This document shows, in pieces, positions 53,695-62,513 of a DNA stretch of 64,000 nt. The DNA is from Luteibacter aegosomaticola (GTDB lineage Bacteria > Pseudomonadota > Gammaproteobacteria > Xanthomonadales > Rhodanobacteraceae). A model generated the notes under the pieces. It was not told where the DNA came from. It did no database searches and worked only from the letters and a program-made list of their open reading frames with translations. The stretch is taken from positions 2,108,001-2,172,000 of the forward strand of contig NZ_CP095741.1 in assembly GCF_023078475.1 (NCBI RefSeq), written 5' to 3'. The position numbers and the translations under genes were made by a program. Position 1 is the stretch's first letter; every line of letters begins with the position of its first letter.

Positions 53695-55203
53695 TTAACC
53701 AGCGCGTGCCGCAGGTTCAATCCGTGCATCGCCGAGCCCGCCAACGCGGTTACGCCCGCCGTGCTTGGCCTGGTAGAGGGCGCGGTCGGCGGCGTTCAGC
53801 AGCTCGAGCGGGCCGCTGGCCGCGCTGGGCTGGATGGCCGCCACACCGATGGTGATGGTCAGCACGCCATAAGGGCTGCGCGGGTGCGAGATGGCCTGGG
53901 CCTCGACGTGGCTGCGCAGGTCGTCCGCGAGCGCCAGGGCCTCGGGCATGCGTGTGCCCGGCGCCACCACCGCGAATTCCTCGCCGCCGAAGCGGGCCAG
54001 GAAATCACCGGCGCGCAGGCCGCGGGCCATGAGCGTGGCAGCGAGTGCACGCAGGCAGTCATCGCCGGCCAGGTGGCCGTAGCGGTCGTTGTATTCCTTG
54101 AAGTAGTCGACATCGATCATCAGCAGCGCGATCGGCTCGCGCTGGCCGGGGCGGTGCCACTCACGCAGCAGCCGCTCATCCAGGGCGCGGCGGTTGGCCA
54201 GCCCGGTCAGGCTGTCGACGAAGACCAGCCCTTCGAGCTCATCGCGGCTGCGCGACAGGCGGAACTCTTCTTCCACCAGATCGACCTGGGCCAGCGTGCC
54301 ACGCAGGCCAATGCCGACCACCGCGGCGATGGCGCCGGTGATACCGAGCGACGGGTAGCCGGGGATCACCATGAGCCCGAAGCCCAGCACGCTCATCGCG
54401 AGGAAGGTGGGGCTGGCGCTCTGCACGAAACGGATGAGGTACACGGGTGGGTGCCAGTGGCGCTGCGGCTTGCGCGAAAGTGTCGCGATGCACAGCGCCA
54501 GGAACGGCACTTCGAGCAGCGCATCCCACGGCGAGTCGCCGAAATCCGGATGCCCGCCGAGCGCGATGTAGTGGTTATAGGCGTAGCCGGAGACCGCGTA
54601 GCAGACGAAGAACGCCATGACCGCGCGGAAGAAGTAGTGGTCGTCGGCGCGGTCGGTGGCGAGGAAGCGCAACAGCGCCGCCACGGCCAGGCAGACATTT
54701 TCGAAATCGAGCATGTGCGCCACGTCCACGGCCTGCTGCGGGCCCATGGCGCCTTCCAGCGACACGATGGAGAACGTGCGCACGTAGAACAACACGCCGA
54801 GCAGCGCGGCCAGCACGAGGTCGATCGCCAGCGCCCACTTCTTGCGCGCGGCCACCGGTGCCGACGACACGGCGATGAGCACCGGCAGCACGTACAGGAT
54901 GTAGAAGAACATGCTGTCGCCGGGCGCGGGGTTGGTGTTGTCCATCACGTAGTTCTGCCGCGCGGACAGCGACATGCCGACCGTCCACAGCATCAGGCTG
55001 CCCAGCAGGAGCAGCCAGCGCTTATCGCGCGGGGTACCGGAACGGTGCCAGGCAAGCACCGTGCTGGCCATGGCCGCCACCGCCACGGCAAAGAAAAACG
55101 CGTACGAGATCGCCATGCCGCCCGCGGGCGTCACCATCAGCGCGATCGCGTGGGCCGCGACGATAGCCGCCGCGGCGATGACGAGTTTCATGGCGTGCTT
55201 CAT
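53695..55203 (-). CDS. Membrane-bound diguanylate cyclase
   Basis: The 502-residue protein has about ten hydrophobic segments in residues ~5-325 forming a membrane sensor. The C-terminal GGDEF domain (~335-490) has SLTGLANRRALDERLLRE, MIDVDYFKEYNDRYGHLAGDD and the active site ARFGGEEFAVVAPG. An RxxD inhibitory site (RAGD) lies five residues before GGEEF. The catalytic residues are complete, so synthesis of c-di-GMP with product inhibition is expected. The stimulus is not evident. It ends 56 bp before the VWA gene and could be co-transcribed. Confidence 0.9.
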   Translation of the reverse strand: MKHAMKLVIAAAAIVAAHAIALMVTPAGGMAISYAFFFAVAVAAMASTVLAWHRSGTPRDKRWLLLLGSLMLWTVGMSLSARQNYVMDNTNPAPGDSMFFYILYVLPVLIAVSSAPVAARKKWALAIDLVLAALLGVLFYVRTFSIVSLEGAMGPQQAVDVAHMLDFENVCLAVAALLRFLATDRADDHYFFRAVMAFFVCYAVSGYAYNHYIALGGHPDFGDSPWDALLEVPFLALCIATLSRKPQRHWHPPVYLIRFVQSASPTFLAMSVLGFGLMVIPGYPSLGITGAIAAVVGIGLRGTLAQVDLVEEEFRLSRSRDELEGLVFVDSLTGLANRRALDERLLREWHRPGQREPIALLMIDVDYFKEYNDRYGHLAGDDCLRALAATLMARGLRAGDFLARFGGEEFAVVAPGTRMPEALALADDLRSHVEAQAISHPRSPYGVLTITIGVAAIQPSAASGPLELLNAADRALYQAKHGGRNRVGGLGDARIEPAARAG

Positions 55204-55305
55204 CCCCCTGCCTGCAACGCTATGGTCATATCGGCGGGCGCGCCGGAAAGTTGAGCACGCCGCTCAATATCTTACGGACGCTTTCTAGACAAATGTGAAG
55301 GCGGC

Positions 55306-56022
55306 TCACGCGGCGCGGATCGCACCCTTGGCGATGACTGGGCCGGTGGGCTGGCCGGTGGGCGAGCCGCCAGCCGGTTCAACCGAGACCGCCAGGGCCG
55401 CCGTCGGCCCGAGGCGATCGACCAGGGCGCGAGGCAGGGCGAAACGTTTGCCCTGCGCCGCGGGGAAGACGCCGACCGCGATGGGCGGTGCGCCTTCGGG
55501 GATAAGCCACAGTTCGGTATCGCGCCCCGAGGCCAGGGGCTCGGGGGTGGCCGGCACCAGCAACAACTCGCCGCGCTCGGGGTCCATGGTGGCCGTCCAC
55601 GAGGCCACGCCGTCATCGCGCGCGATGGTGGAAACCATGAGCACGGCGGGCGTCGTCGCCGTCGGCGGTGCCGGAAGACCGGGGCGGGTCAGCGTGAGCA
55701 CGAGCAGGCAGGCCGCGACCGCGGTGGCACCGACGCCCAGCCAGCGCCACAGCGCCAGGCTTTCCCACAGGCCCGGCCGGGCCTGGGCACCGAGCCCCAG
55801 ACGGCTACGGATGCCCTCCCAGGCAGCCGCCGGCGGCGCCACCGCGGGCAGTTCGACGGCTAACGGGTTCAGCCATGCTTGCCATCGGCCGACGGCGGCC
55901 GCGGCTTCCGGCTGCTCGGCGACCTCGCGCGCCACGGCGGCACGCGCGTCGGCATCGAGCAGGCCGAGCACGTACTCGGCGTAGCGCAGGTGGTCTTTAT
56001 CGTTGTCGGTTGAAGTGTTCAT
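55306..56022 (-). CDS. Anti-sigma factor, RskA-like
   Basis: The 238-residue protein starts MNTSTDNDKDHLRYAEYVLGLLDADAR, the usual N-terminus of RskA-type anti-sigma domains. One membrane helix lies near residues ~97-113 (LGVGATAVAACLLVLTL). An anti-sigma K periplasmic domain follows (ASWTATMDPERGELLLVPATPEPL, TELWLIPEGAPPIAVGVF, ALAVSVEPAGGSPTGQPTG). It overlaps the sigma gene by 4 bp. The family is released by stress-driven proteolysis. Confidence 0.88.
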   Translation of the reverse strand: MNTSTDNDKDHLRYAEYVLGLLDADARAAVAREVAEQPEAAAAVGRWQAWLNPLAVELPAVAPPAAAWEGIRSRLGLGAQARPGLWESLALWRWLGVGATAVAACLLVLTLTRPGLPAPPTATTPAVLMVSTIARDDGVASWTATMDPERGELLLVPATPEPLASGRDTELWLIPEGAPPIAVGVFPAAQGKRFALPRALVDRLGPTAALAVSVEPAGGSPTGQPTGPVIAKGAIRAA

Positions 56023-56579
56023 GCGCCGAGGCAAGCCCGCAGTTGCAAAAGACCGCGACGGATCCAGCTCTTCATGGTGCCAAGCGGCACGCTGGCGCGG
56101 TCCGCCAGTTCGTTATACGTAGCGCCGCCGAAGAAAGCTTCACGGATCGAACGACGCTGTTGGGCGTCGAGTTCATCGAGGCAGGCGTGCAGCTTGCCGT
56201 AGGCCTCGCCGGCTTCCGCCTCGGCGGCCGGCCCCGGGCGCTCGTCCACGATCGCGTCCCAGGCCACATCGCTGATGTGTGCGGCCGAGGGGCGCTGGCG
56301 CAGGCGGTCGATCGCCTTGTTGCGCACGACGGTGACGAGCCAGGTGAGCGCGCTCGACAGGGAGGGATCGAAGGTTGACGCTCGCCGCCAGACGGTGACG
56401 AACGCTTCCTGCAGGATGTCGTCGGCTTCCGCGGGGTCGCCTGCCAGGCGCATGCACACACCGAAGAGGCGCGGTGACGTGGCCTTGTACAACGAAGCAA
56501 ACGCCTGCTCATCACGCGCGCCAGTGCGCCGTAGCAGGTCGTTCAGCGCATCCCGCTCAGCGGGGGAGGTAGCTGGCAT
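56019..56579 (-). CDS. ECF RNA polymerase sigma factor, SigK-like
   Basis: The 186-residue protein has region 2 (AFASLYKATSPRLFGVCMRLAGDPAEADDILQEAFVTVW, TWLVTVVRNKAIDRLRQR) and region 4 (LDAQQRRSIREAFFGGATYNELA, VPLGTMKSWIRRGLLQLRACL), typical of the sigma-K/RskA ECF pair. It is coupled to the anti-sigma gene by a 4-bp overlap and is divergent from the fatty-acid modification cluster. That cluster is a natural candidate target, though I saw no shared promoter pattern. Confidence 0.9.
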   Translation of the reverse strand: MPATSPAERDALNDLLRRTGARDEQAFASLYKATSPRLFGVCMRLAGDPAEADDILQEAFVTVWRRASTFDPSLSSALTWLVTVVRNKAIDRLRQRPSAAHISDVAWDAIVDERPGPAAEAEAGEAYGKLHACLDELDAQQRRSIREAFFGGATYNELADRASVPLGTMKSWIRRGLLQLRACLGA

Positions 56580-56610
56580 CCGTGGAATCCCTGTCGTAAA
56601 CGAGCGGGTT

Positions 56611-56626
56611 CGTGTTCTATAACACG
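56611..56626. promoter_or_regulatory. Inverted repeat CGTGTT-CTAT-AACACG in the divergent intergenic region
   Basis: This 6-bp inverted repeat with a four-base spacer lies 32 bp upstream of the sigma gene start, in the 135-bp region that also precedes the lipid cluster. It could be an operator for both directions. No binding protein is suggested by the sequence. Confidence 0.4.
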
Positions 56627-56714
56627 ATTGGCCGTCACGGAAACGCGACCGCCGCCGGGCCACCCTCGGTCCCGTACCCTTCCTGGGCGACACGCCTGCC
56701 AAAGGATTTTTCCT

Positions 56715-57455
56715 GTGACGACGAAACGCCTGGCCCTTGCGATGCTGGCCCTTGGCTTGCCGGCCGCCCATGCGGCGGAACGCTTCGCCGGCGATGCCAT
56801 GCCGCGCGGTGGCGGCCCCGTGCTGTATCGGGAGATCCATTACGTGGACGGCCCGCGGCAGGTGGTGAGCTACCAGTGCCCCGATGGCACGCCGTTCGCG
56901 CGAAAGCTGCTGCAGTCGGGCAGTGACCCGGTGCGGCCCGATATGTCCTATGAAGACGCGCGTGAAAGTTTCCATGAGAGCGTCCGCGCGGTGGGTAACC
57001 AGATCGAGATCCGGGTCAAGCGCGCGGGGGCGGCCGAAGAGGCCCGTACCATCGATGTCCCGAAGGGCGCGGTCATCGATGCGGGCTTCGATACCTATAT
57101 TCGCTCGCACTGGGATGCGCTCGATGCCGGCGTCTCGGTGCCGTACCTCGTCCCGAGCCGGTTCCGCTTCTACGACGTGAAGATCACCGGGGGCAAGACC
57201 ACCCAGGGCCAGCGTCACCTGGCGATGAAGCTGGATGCCTGGTACGCCTTTGCCGCGCCGACCATCGCCATGGCGTACGGCGCGGGCGACCACCGCATCC
57301 TGCGTTACGAGGGCAAGGGTACGGTGCGCAACGCGAGCGGCAAGAGCTCCGATGTGAGTATCGACTTCCCGCCGTCGGGCCGGACGATGGACCTGCCCGC
57401 GAGCGCCCTGGACGACGCGCTGAAGGCGCCGCTGGCGACCAAGTGTCCCAGCTGA
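56715..57455 (+). CDS. Hypothetical exported protein upstream of the lipid cluster
   Basis: The 246-residue product from GTG 56715 has a signal peptide (MTTKRLALAMLALGLPAAHA). The mature part is predicted soluble, with FAGDAMPRGGGPVLYREIHYVDG, SYQCPDGTPFARKLLQ and a region of alternating strands. Two cysteines remain, one near residue 56 and one in the C-terminal ATKCPS. I do not recognise a family. It is the first gene on the plus strand after the divergent sigma gene and ends 73 bp before the desaturase gene. A role with the lipid genes is guessed from position only. Confidence 0.62.
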   Translation: MTTKRLALAMLALGLPAAHAAERFAGDAMPRGGGPVLYREIHYVDGPRQVVSYQCPDGTPFARKLLQSGSDPVRPDMSYEDARESFHESVRAVGNQIEIRVKRAGAAEEARTIDVPKGAVIDAGFDTYIRSHWDALDAGVSVPYLVPSRFRFYDVKITGGKTTQGQRHLAMKLDAWYAFAAPTIAMAYGAGDHRILRYEGKGTVRNASGKSSDVSIDFPPSGRTMDLPASALDDALKAPLATKCPS

Positions 57456-57528
57456 GTGCCGGGGCCGTGCATCCGTTCGCGGGGTTCGCCCGTATACGTC
57501 ATGGACCATCCACGGAGCCGACCGAGCC

Positions 57529-58458
57529 ATGCGTTCCCCCCTTGCCCGGCTAAACGCACTGCGCCGCTGGTTCGATACCGCCGACGGCGCGCCAGCGGAG
57601 ACCGCGCGCGACGACCGGATCGACTGGCTGCGCGCGGCACCCTTCGTCGCGATGCACCTGGCCTGCGTGGCGGTGATCTGGACGGGTACGTCGGCGGTCG
57701 CGGTAGGCGTGGCGGTGGCGTTGTATGCGATCCGCATGTTCGCGTTGACCGGCTTCTACCACCGCTACTTCTCACATCGCACGTTCCGCACATCGCGCGC
57801 CGTGCAGTTCATCTTCGCCGTCATCGGGGCCGCCTGTGTGCAACGGGGGCCGTTGTGGTGGGCCGCGCACCATCGCCACCACCACCGTCATGCCGATACC
57901 GCGCTCGATCCGCATTCGCCGGGTGTGCATGGTTTCCTCTGGAGCCATGCGGGCTGGTTCCTTACGCCGCGCGGCTTCCGCACCCAGCTCGATCGCGTAC
58001 CGGATTTCGCGGTGTACCCGGAACTGCGCTGGCTGGATCGCTATGACACCGCCGTGCCGGTCCTGCTGGCCATCGCGCTGTTCGGGTTGGGTACCTTGTT
58101 GCAACACGTGGCGCCGGGGCTGGGCACGACGGGCTGGCAGATGCTGGTGTGGGGTTTCTTCATCTCCACCACCGTGCTGTTCCACGCCACGGTGACAATC
58201 AACTCGCTCGCGCACCGCTTTGGCCGGCGCCGGTTCAGCACCCACGACGATAGCCGTAACAACGTCTGGCTGGCGTTGCTGACCTTTGGCGAAGGCTGGC
58301 ACAACAACCATCACTTCTTCCCCGGCACGGTACGCCAGGGTTTTCGCTGGTGGGAGGTGGACCTGACCTTTTATGGCCTGTGGCTCATGGCACGGTTGGG
58401 CCTGGTGAGTGAGCTCAAGCCCGTCCCCGCCTGGGTGCGGGCGAAGATGGAGCACTAG
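57529..58458 (+). CDS. Membrane fatty-acid desaturase (delta-9 type)
   Basis: The 309-residue inner-membrane protein has the three histidine boxes of acyl-CoA/acyl-lipid desaturases: HRYFSHR, HRHHHRHAD and HNNHHF. Membrane segments surround them (VAVGVAVALYAIRMFALTGF, AVPVLLAIALFGLGTLL). The diiron site makes a cis double bond using oxygen and reduced electron carriers. It starts an overlapping or closely spaced series: COG2907 at 3 bp, then DUF1365, cfa, DUF1295 and a second Cfa-like gene. Unsaturated acyl chains are the substrate of Cfa, so the order fits one modification pathway. Confidence 0.91.
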   Translation: MRSPLARLNALRRWFDTADGAPAETARDDRIDWLRAAPFVAMHLACVAVIWTGTSAVAVGVAVALYAIRMFALTGFYHRYFSHRTFRTSRAVQFIFAVIGAACVQRGPLWWAAHHRHHHRHADTALDPHSPGVHGFLWSHAGWFLTPRGFRTQLDRVPDFAVYPELRWLDRYDTAVPVLLAIALFGLGTLLQHVAPGLGTTGWQMLVWGFFISTTVLFHATVTINSLAHRFGRRRFSTHDDSRNNVWLALLTFGEGWHNNHHFFPGTVRQGFRWWEVDLTFYGLWLMARLGLVSELKPVPAWVRAKMEH

Positions 58459-58461
58459 CGC

Positions 58462-59730
58462 ATGCGCGTCGCGGTCATCGGTTCGGGTATCGCGGGGCTG
58501 GCCTCGGCGTGGTTGCTGTCGCGTAGCCACGAGGTGACCTTGTTTGAAGCGGCGGACCGGCCGGGCGGGCACGTCGATACGCATCGGGTCACGTTGCAAG
58601 GCCACGAATACTCCGTGGACACCGGGTTCATCGTGCATAACCCCGTGCACTATCCGTTGCTCACGGCGTTGTTCGACGAACTGGAAGTGGCCACGCAGCC
58701 GACCACCATGAGCTTCGCCGTGCGCAGCGAAGCCTCCGGGCTGGAATACAACGCCACCTCGCTGAATACGCTGTTCTGCCAGCGGCGCAACCTGCTGTCG
58801 CCGCGCTTCCACGGCATGTTGCGCGATCTGTTTCGCTTCTACCGCGAGGCCCCCGCGTTGCTGGCGCTCCAGGGCGAGGGTCCAACGCTGGGTGAGTATC
58901 TCGACGAAGGCCGTTACGGTGCGATGTTCCGCGACGAGCACCTCGTACCGATGGCTTGCGCCCTGTGGTCGTCGGCCTCGGCCGGCATCCTGCGTTTCCC
59001 GGCAAAGTACCTCGTGCGCTTCATGGCCAACCACCACATGCTGCAGGTCTCCGGTCGGCCGGAGTGGCGCGTGGTCGCCGGTGGCTCCGCGCGCTACGTC
59101 GACGCGCTACGCGCCCGCTGGCAGGGGCGCGTGCGTGAATGCTTCGGCACCCCCGTGCTCTCGGTCGACCGGCACGGCGACAGGGTCGATGTCGCCACCC
59201 ATCGCGGCGTCGAACACTTCGACGAGGTGGTACTGGCATGCCACGCTGACCAGGCCCTGGCGCTGCTGGGCGATGCGCATCCGCGCGAGCGCGAGATCCT
59301 GGGCGCCATGGCATACCAGCCGAACGAAACCGTCTTGCACACCGACGCCACGTTGCTGCCGCGCTCGCGCAAGGCCTGGGCCGCGTGGAACGCGTGGGTG
59401 CCGGCCGCTCCCGGCGAGGCCTGCACGGTGAGTTACTGCATGAACCTGCTACAGGGCATCCGCTCGCCCGAGCCGTTCGTGGTGACGTTGAACCGCACGC
59501 ACGCCATCGATCCGGCGAAAGTGTTGCGTCGCCTACATTACGCCCACCCGGTGTATTCGCACGCTTCGGTGGCCGCGCAGGCGCGCCGGGCGGAGATCCA
59601 GGGGGTGCGCCGTACCTGGTTCGCTGGCGCCTACTGGGGCTGGGGTTTCCACGAGGATGGCATGCGTAGTGCCGTGGAACTGGCGGCCGACTTCGATCGT
59701 GTCGCCGTGCGGCGCGGGGTGATGGCATGA
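58462..59730 (+). CDS. FAD-dependent oxidoreductase, COG2907 (amine-oxidase fold)
   Basis: The 422-residue flavoprotein starts with the dinucleotide motif MRVAVIGSGIAGLASAWLLS and continues as VTLFEAADRPGGHVDTH. Further on are FIVHNPVHYPLLTALFDELEV and the C-terminal FAD motif YWGWGFHEDGMRSAVELA. COG2907 proteins sit with DUF1365 and Cfa genes in many proteobacteria and have been linked to modification of methylated fatty acids. The reaction catalysed here is inferred. It overlaps DUF1365 by 4 bp. Confidence 0.88.
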   Translation: MRVAVIGSGIAGLASAWLLSRSHEVTLFEAADRPGGHVDTHRVTLQGHEYSVDTGFIVHNPVHYPLLTALFDELEVATQPTTMSFAVRSEASGLEYNATSLNTLFCQRRNLLSPRFHGMLRDLFRFYREAPALLALQGEGPTLGEYLDEGRYGAMFRDEHLVPMACALWSSASAGILRFPAKYLVRFMANHHMLQVSGRPEWRVVAGGSARYVDALRARWQGRVRECFGTPVLSVDRHGDRVDVATHRGVEHFDEVVLACHADQALALLGDAHPREREILGAMAYQPNETVLHTDATLLPRSRKAWAAWNAWVPAAPGEACTVSYCMNLLQGIRSPEPFVVTLNRTHAIDPAKVLRRLHYAHPVYSHASVAAQARRAEIQGVRRTWFAGAYWGWGFHEDGMRSAVELAADFDRVAVRRGVMA

Positions 59731-60515
59731 GCGAGCGCTTCGCCAGCGCGGTGTACGAAGGCGTCGTGACCCACAGCCGGCACGCGCCGCACCCGCATGC
59801 GTTTCGCTACCGCATGGCGCAGCTGTGGTTGGATCTTGACGAGCTGGATGCGGTGTTTGAAGGGCGCTGGCTCTGGTCGTCGCGGGGGCGCAACCTCGCC
59901 GAGTTCCGCCGTGCCGATTATTTCGGATCACCCGAGGTGCCCCTCGCCGATGCCGTGCGTGACCGCGTGGCGTTGTCGCTAGGTCGCCGTCCCGCGGGGC
60001 CGGTGCGCCTGCTTACCCATCTGCGTTATGCCGGGTTTGTGTTCAACCCGGTGAGCTTTTACTACTGCTACGAGGCGGATGGGGAAACCCTGGCGGCCGT
60101 GCTTGCCGAGATCACCAACACGCCGTGGCGCGAGCGGCACGCGTATGTCGTGCCGGCTGCGGAGGGGGCGACCCATGCGGTCGACGCGCAGTTCCCGAAA
60201 ACCTTCCACGTCTCGCCCTTCATGCCGATGGATCGCACCTACCGCTGGCGCTTCACCTCGCCCGGTGAGCGGCTTGCCGTGCATATGGACGTACTGCGCG
60301 ATGGCGAGCGTGAGTTCGATGCGCACCTCGCCCTGGCACGTCTTCCGCTGTCGGCGGCATCGCTGGCGCGCGTGCTATGGCGTTACCCGCTGATGACCGC
60401 GAAGGTCGTCGGCGCGATCCATCTTGAAGCGTTGCGTCTGTGGCTAAAGCGCAATCCCGTCCACGATCATCCCGGCACCTTGCCAAAGGGTCTTCATGAG
60501 CGTCGTCGTTCCTGA
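59727..60515 (+). CDS. DUF1365 family protein
   Basis: The 262-residue protein has the DUF1365 pattern: YEGVVTHSRHAPHPHAFRYRMAQLWLDLDEL near the start, RFLTHLRYAGFVFNPVSFYYCYEADG-like middle (RLLTHLRYAGFVFNPVSFYY), NTPWRERHAYVVP and FHVSPFMPMDRTYRWRF. The biochemical role is unknown. It is always found with COG2907 and Cfa-type genes, as here: it overlaps COG2907 by 4 bp and cfa by 20 bp. Confidence 0.9.
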   Translation: MSERFASAVYEGVVTHSRHAPHPHAFRYRMAQLWLDLDELDAVFEGRWLWSSRGRNLAEFRRADYFGSPEVPLADAVRDRVALSLGRRPAGPVRLLTHLRYAGFVFNPVSFYYCYEADGETLAAVLAEITNTPWRERHAYVVPAAEGATHAVDAQFPKTFHVSPFMPMDRTYRWRFTSPGERLAVHMDVLRDGEREFDAHLALARLPLSAASLARVLWRYPLMTAKVVGAIHLEALRLWLKRNPVHDHPGTLPKGLHERRRS

Positions 60516-61731
60516 TTCCACGGCCGTCGCGGCGACGCGGGGCCTGCGTTTCCTTCGTGCGCAGTTGCTGGCGCGCATGGCTGGCATGCGCCACGGCCGC
60601 CTGGTGCTGGCCGATGCGCTGGGGCGAGTGGAGCTTGGTGAAGCCGGGCATGCCGCCGCGGTGCACGTCACGGTGAACGATCTGGCCTTCTATCGCGCCG
60701 TGGCGACGAACGGCAGCGTGGGGGCAGGGGAAGCCTTCATGGATGGCCAGTGGCGCTGCGATGATCTCGTGGGCCTCATTCGCCTGCTGGTACGCAACCG
60801 CGACCTGCTCGACGGCATGGAAGGCGGCATGGCCCGTGTCGGCGGCTGGCTGATGCAGGCGTGGGGAGCCTTGCGGCGTAATACGCGCGAGGGTAGCCGG
60901 CGCAACATCGCCGCGCATTACGACCTGGGCAATGCCTTCTTCTCGCTGTTCCTGTCGGATGACCTGATGTATTCGTCCGCGCTATGGGACGGCGAGGACG
61001 ATACGCTGGAGGCGGCCTCCCGGCGCAAGCTGGATCGCGTGTGCCAGTGGCTCGAGCTAGGCCCCGGTGACCGGGTCGTTGAGATCGGCACCGGTTGGGG
61101 CGGCTTCGCACTGCATGCGGCGCGCCACTACGGTTGCCACGTGACCACCACGACCATCTCCCGCGAACAGCATGCGCTGGCGAGCGCCCGCGTGGCGGAA
61201 GCCGGGCTGGGCGATCGCATCACGCTGCTGCTCGAGGATTACCGCGACCTGCAGGGTCAGTACGACAAGCTGGTGTCCATTGAGATGGTGGAAGCGATCG
61301 GCGCTGAATACCTCGATACCTGGTTCGCCAAGCTGGGCGCGCTGGTGCGCCCGGGTGGCCGGGCGCTGGTGCAGGCGATCACCATTGAAGACCACCGCTA
61401 CGCGCAGGCGCTGAAGGCGGTCGATTTCATCAAGCGGTACGTGTTCCCGGGCAGCTTCATCCCGTCGGTCAACGCCATGCTCGCAGCGAAGACCCGGGCG
61501 ACCGACCTGGCATTGCTGCGCCAGGAGGATTTCGGGCTGTCGTATGCGCGCACCCTGCACGCGTGGCGCGAACGTTTTCTCGCCGCGCGCGGTGAAGTGC
61601 GTGCGCAAGGCTTCGACGAACGTTTCCTGCGCTTGTGGGAGTTCTATCTGGCCTACTGCGAAGGCGGGTTCCTGGAACGCTCCATCGGCGTCTCGCACTT
61701 GTTGTTCGCCAAGCCGGGCGCGACGCCATGA
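60496..61731 (+). CDS. cfa: Cyclopropane-fatty-acyl-phospholipid synthase (Cfa family)
   Basis: The 411-residue SAM-dependent enzyme adds a methylene or methyl group to a double bond in membrane lipids. The SAM site is VVEIGTGWGGFALHAARHYG, with ISREQHALASARVAEAG, EYLDTWFAKLGALVRPGG and a C-terminal LLRQEDFGLSYARTLHAWRERF. The N-terminal lipid-binding domain has VNDLAFYRAVATNGSVGAGEAFMDGQW. Its ATG 60496 lies inside the end of DUF1365, with a 20-bp overlap. It overlaps DUF1295 by 4 bp. A second Cfa-like gene lies downstream. Confidence 0.93.
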   Translation: MSVVVPDSTAVAATRGLRFLRAQLLARMAGMRHGRLVLADALGRVELGEAGHAAAVHVTVNDLAFYRAVATNGSVGAGEAFMDGQWRCDDLVGLIRLLVRNRDLLDGMEGGMARVGGWLMQAWGALRRNTREGSRRNIAAHYDLGNAFFSLFLSDDLMYSSALWDGEDDTLEAASRRKLDRVCQWLELGPGDRVVEIGTGWGGFALHAARHYGCHVTTTTISREQHALASARVAEAGLGDRITLLLEDYRDLQGQYDKLVSIEMVEAIGAEYLDTWFAKLGALVRPGGRALVQAITIEDHRYAQALKAVDFIKRYVFPGSFIPSVNAMLAAKTRATDLALLRQEDFGLSYARTLHAWRERFLAARGEVRAQGFDERFLRLWEFYLAYCEGGFLERSIGVSHLLFAKPGATP

Positions 61732-62507
61732 GCACGCTGAACACCTTGCTCATCATCTGGCTGGCCGCCGCATGGGTGATGGCGGGTGGCTGGGCCTGGC
61801 AGCGGCGCGAGCGCAATGCAGGCATCGTGGATGCGTTATGGGCGTCGGGTTTGGCCGGTGCCGCCGTGTTCACGGCGCTGGTGGGGCAGGGCTCGGTGCC
61901 GACCCGCGTGCTGCTCGCCGTGCTTGGCGGGGCGTGGGGTTTGCGCCTGGCGCTGCATCTATGGCGCCGCGTGCGCGGCGAGCCGGAGGATGGGCGTTAC
62001 CAGCAGTTGCGTGCGCACTGGCGCGGGCACCAGGGCAAGTTCTTCGGATTCTTCCAGTTCCAGGCGTTTCTCGTCGCGCTTTGCGCCGTGCCGTTCATCG
62101 CCGTGGCGGCAAATGACGAAGGCGCCGGTGCGTGGGCGATCGCGGCCGTCGTCACCTGGTTGGTCAGCGTGGGCGGTGAAGCGCTGGCGGACCGGCAGCT
62201 CTCGCGTTTCCGGGCGGACCCCGCCCACAAGGGCAAGACCTGCCGCGAGGGCTTGTGGCGTTACTCACGCCATCCCAACTACTTCTTCGAGTGGCTGCAC
62301 TGGTTCACCTACGTGTTCCTGGCGGCGGGCTCGGCCCTGGTGTGGCTGGCGCTGGTGGGGCCGCTGTTGATGTACCTGTTCGTACGTTACGTGAGTGGCG
62401 TGCCACTCACCGAGGCGCAGGCATTGCGCTCTCGCGGCGAGGAGTACCGCCGCTACCAGCGCGATACGCCGGTGTTTTTCCCGTGGTTCCCCAAGGCAAG
62501 CTCGTGA
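61728..62507 (+). CDS. DUF1295 membrane protein (steroid-reductase-like fold)
   Basis: The 259-residue protein has about six hydrophobic segments and the DUF1295 motif GKTCREGLWRYSRHPNYFFEWLHWFTYVFLA. It has a C-terminal SGVPLTEAQALRSRGEEYRRYQRDTPVFFPWFP, as in isoprenylcysteine methyltransferase/steroid 5-alpha-reductase-like proteins. It may be an NADPH-dependent reductase acting on the modified acyl chain. It overlaps cfa by 4 bp and ends 6 bp before the second Cfa-like gene. Confidence 0.88.
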   Translation: MSTLNTLLIIWLAAAWVMAGGWAWQRRERNAGIVDALWASGLAGAAVFTALVGQGSVPTRVLLAVLGGAWGLRLALHLWRRVRGEPEDGRYQQLRAHWRGHQGKFFGFFQFQAFLVALCAVPFIAVAANDEGAGAWAIAAVVTWLVSVGGEALADRQLSRFRADPAHKGKTCREGLWRYSRHPNYFFEWLHWFTYVFLAAGSALVWLALVGPLLMYLFVRYVSGVPLTEAQALRSRGEEYRRYQRDTPVFFPWFPKASS

Positions 62508-62513
62508 GGACGC

